DNA of 13,886 nucleotides, taken from the NCBI GenBank assembly GCA_024280875.1, contig JAJRPH010000438.1, positions 1 to 13,886 on the forward strand, read 5' to 3'. Of this stretch, positions 13,727-13,886 are shown one piece after another (the first letter of the stretch is position 1; each line of letters opens with the position of its first letter). This DNA comes from Deltaproteobacteria bacterium (lineage in GTDB: Bacteria > Desulfobacterota > Desulfobacteria > Desulfobacterales > Desulfosalsimonadaceae). Position numbers and translations under genes: made by a program. The notes below the pieces were generated by a model. The model was given only the letters and a program-made list of their open reading frames with translations, was not told the DNA's origin and made no database searches.

Positions 13727-13886
13727 AGTGCAACGAAAAAATATGGTAATTATTCAGCGAGTTTTTATAGGTATTAGCACTACCATAATAGATCAGGCAA
13801 CTTACCTTTAAATAGCTGGTCTAAGGCATGACTTGATTTAATTTTCTGTTTGCGGCAAGTCGACAAAAAACTTCGTACTCGGCAAA
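13727..13886. other. Non-coding tail with short repeats
   Basis: No credible gene is seen on either strand. TATGGTA (13742-13748) and TACCATA (13781-13787) could form a 7-bp stem with a 32-nt loop after the TMTC-like gene, but there is no T-run, so I do not call a terminator. TGCGGCAAGTC (13851-13861) and AAAAAACTT (13864-13872) repeat the wording at 6899-6930. CGGCAA recurs at 13880-13885. Confidence 0.45.

Noticed and set aside
13742..13787. Terminator after the TMTC-like gene
   Set aside because: There is only a 7-bp AT-rich stem with a 32-nt loop and no T-run.
13853..13885. CRISPR-like spacing of CGGCAA in the tail
   Set aside because: Only a 6-bp match repeats, with no third unit and no cas gene. 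It fits a small dispersed repeat better.

Overview
The window looks like chromosomal DNA of a Gram-negative, probably sulfate-reducing deltaproteobacterium (Desulfobacterota, Desulfobacterales-like). This rests on the style of the proteins (SSB, a TatA with an acidic tail, a giant Ig-like/BNR surface protein, a TMTC-type TPR membrane protein) and on the density of dispersed palindromic repeats between genes. It is an inference; there is no rRNA or other marker gene here.

Layout. 2-4279 (+) is the 3' part of a very large secreted or surface protein: tandem invasin-like Ig domains, then a sortilin/BNR-type propeller interrupted by repeated beta-modules. It ends at a clear intrinsic terminator (4303-4347). 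4501-5016 (+) is ssb, encoding single-stranded DNA-binding protein. 5017-5507 has no gene but holds a 298-bp MITE-like element made of nested palindromes with 24-bp terminal inverted repeats, followed by a second inverted repeat. tatA (5508-5714, -) has a recognisable promoter. 5715-6323 is another non-coding, repeat-bearing gap with a perfect 20-bp-arm REP-like stem-loop. A two-CBS-domain protein follows (6324-6800, -).

On the plus strand, a decayed SUI1/YciH (translation initiation factor 1-like) remnant at about 6992-7177 lies just before a run of same-strand genes: a divergent thymidylate-synthase-fold protein, a PF10118-type putative metal-dependent hydrolase with one membrane segment, a VOC/glyoxalase-fold protein, a SpoIIM/DUF95 membrane protein, and a NifS/selenocysteine-lyase-like PLP enzyme. 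The last gene (11570-13726) encodes a TMTC/PMT-like multi-spanning membrane protein with C-terminal TPRs and has a good sigma70-type promoter. The final 160 bases are non-coding and share a repeat with 6899-6930.

How the genes work together: these are mostly single housekeeping or accessory genes, not one pathway. The genes from 7263 to 10183 could be co-transcribed, but the sequence gives no common function. I see no phage, CRISPR, complete IS or obvious defence system. The observations most worth checking are the nested-palindrome element, the hidden SUI1 pseudogene (which also corrects the start of the next gene), the divergent ThyA-like active site, the SCLY-like cysteine motif, and the repeated modules inserted in the BNR protein.
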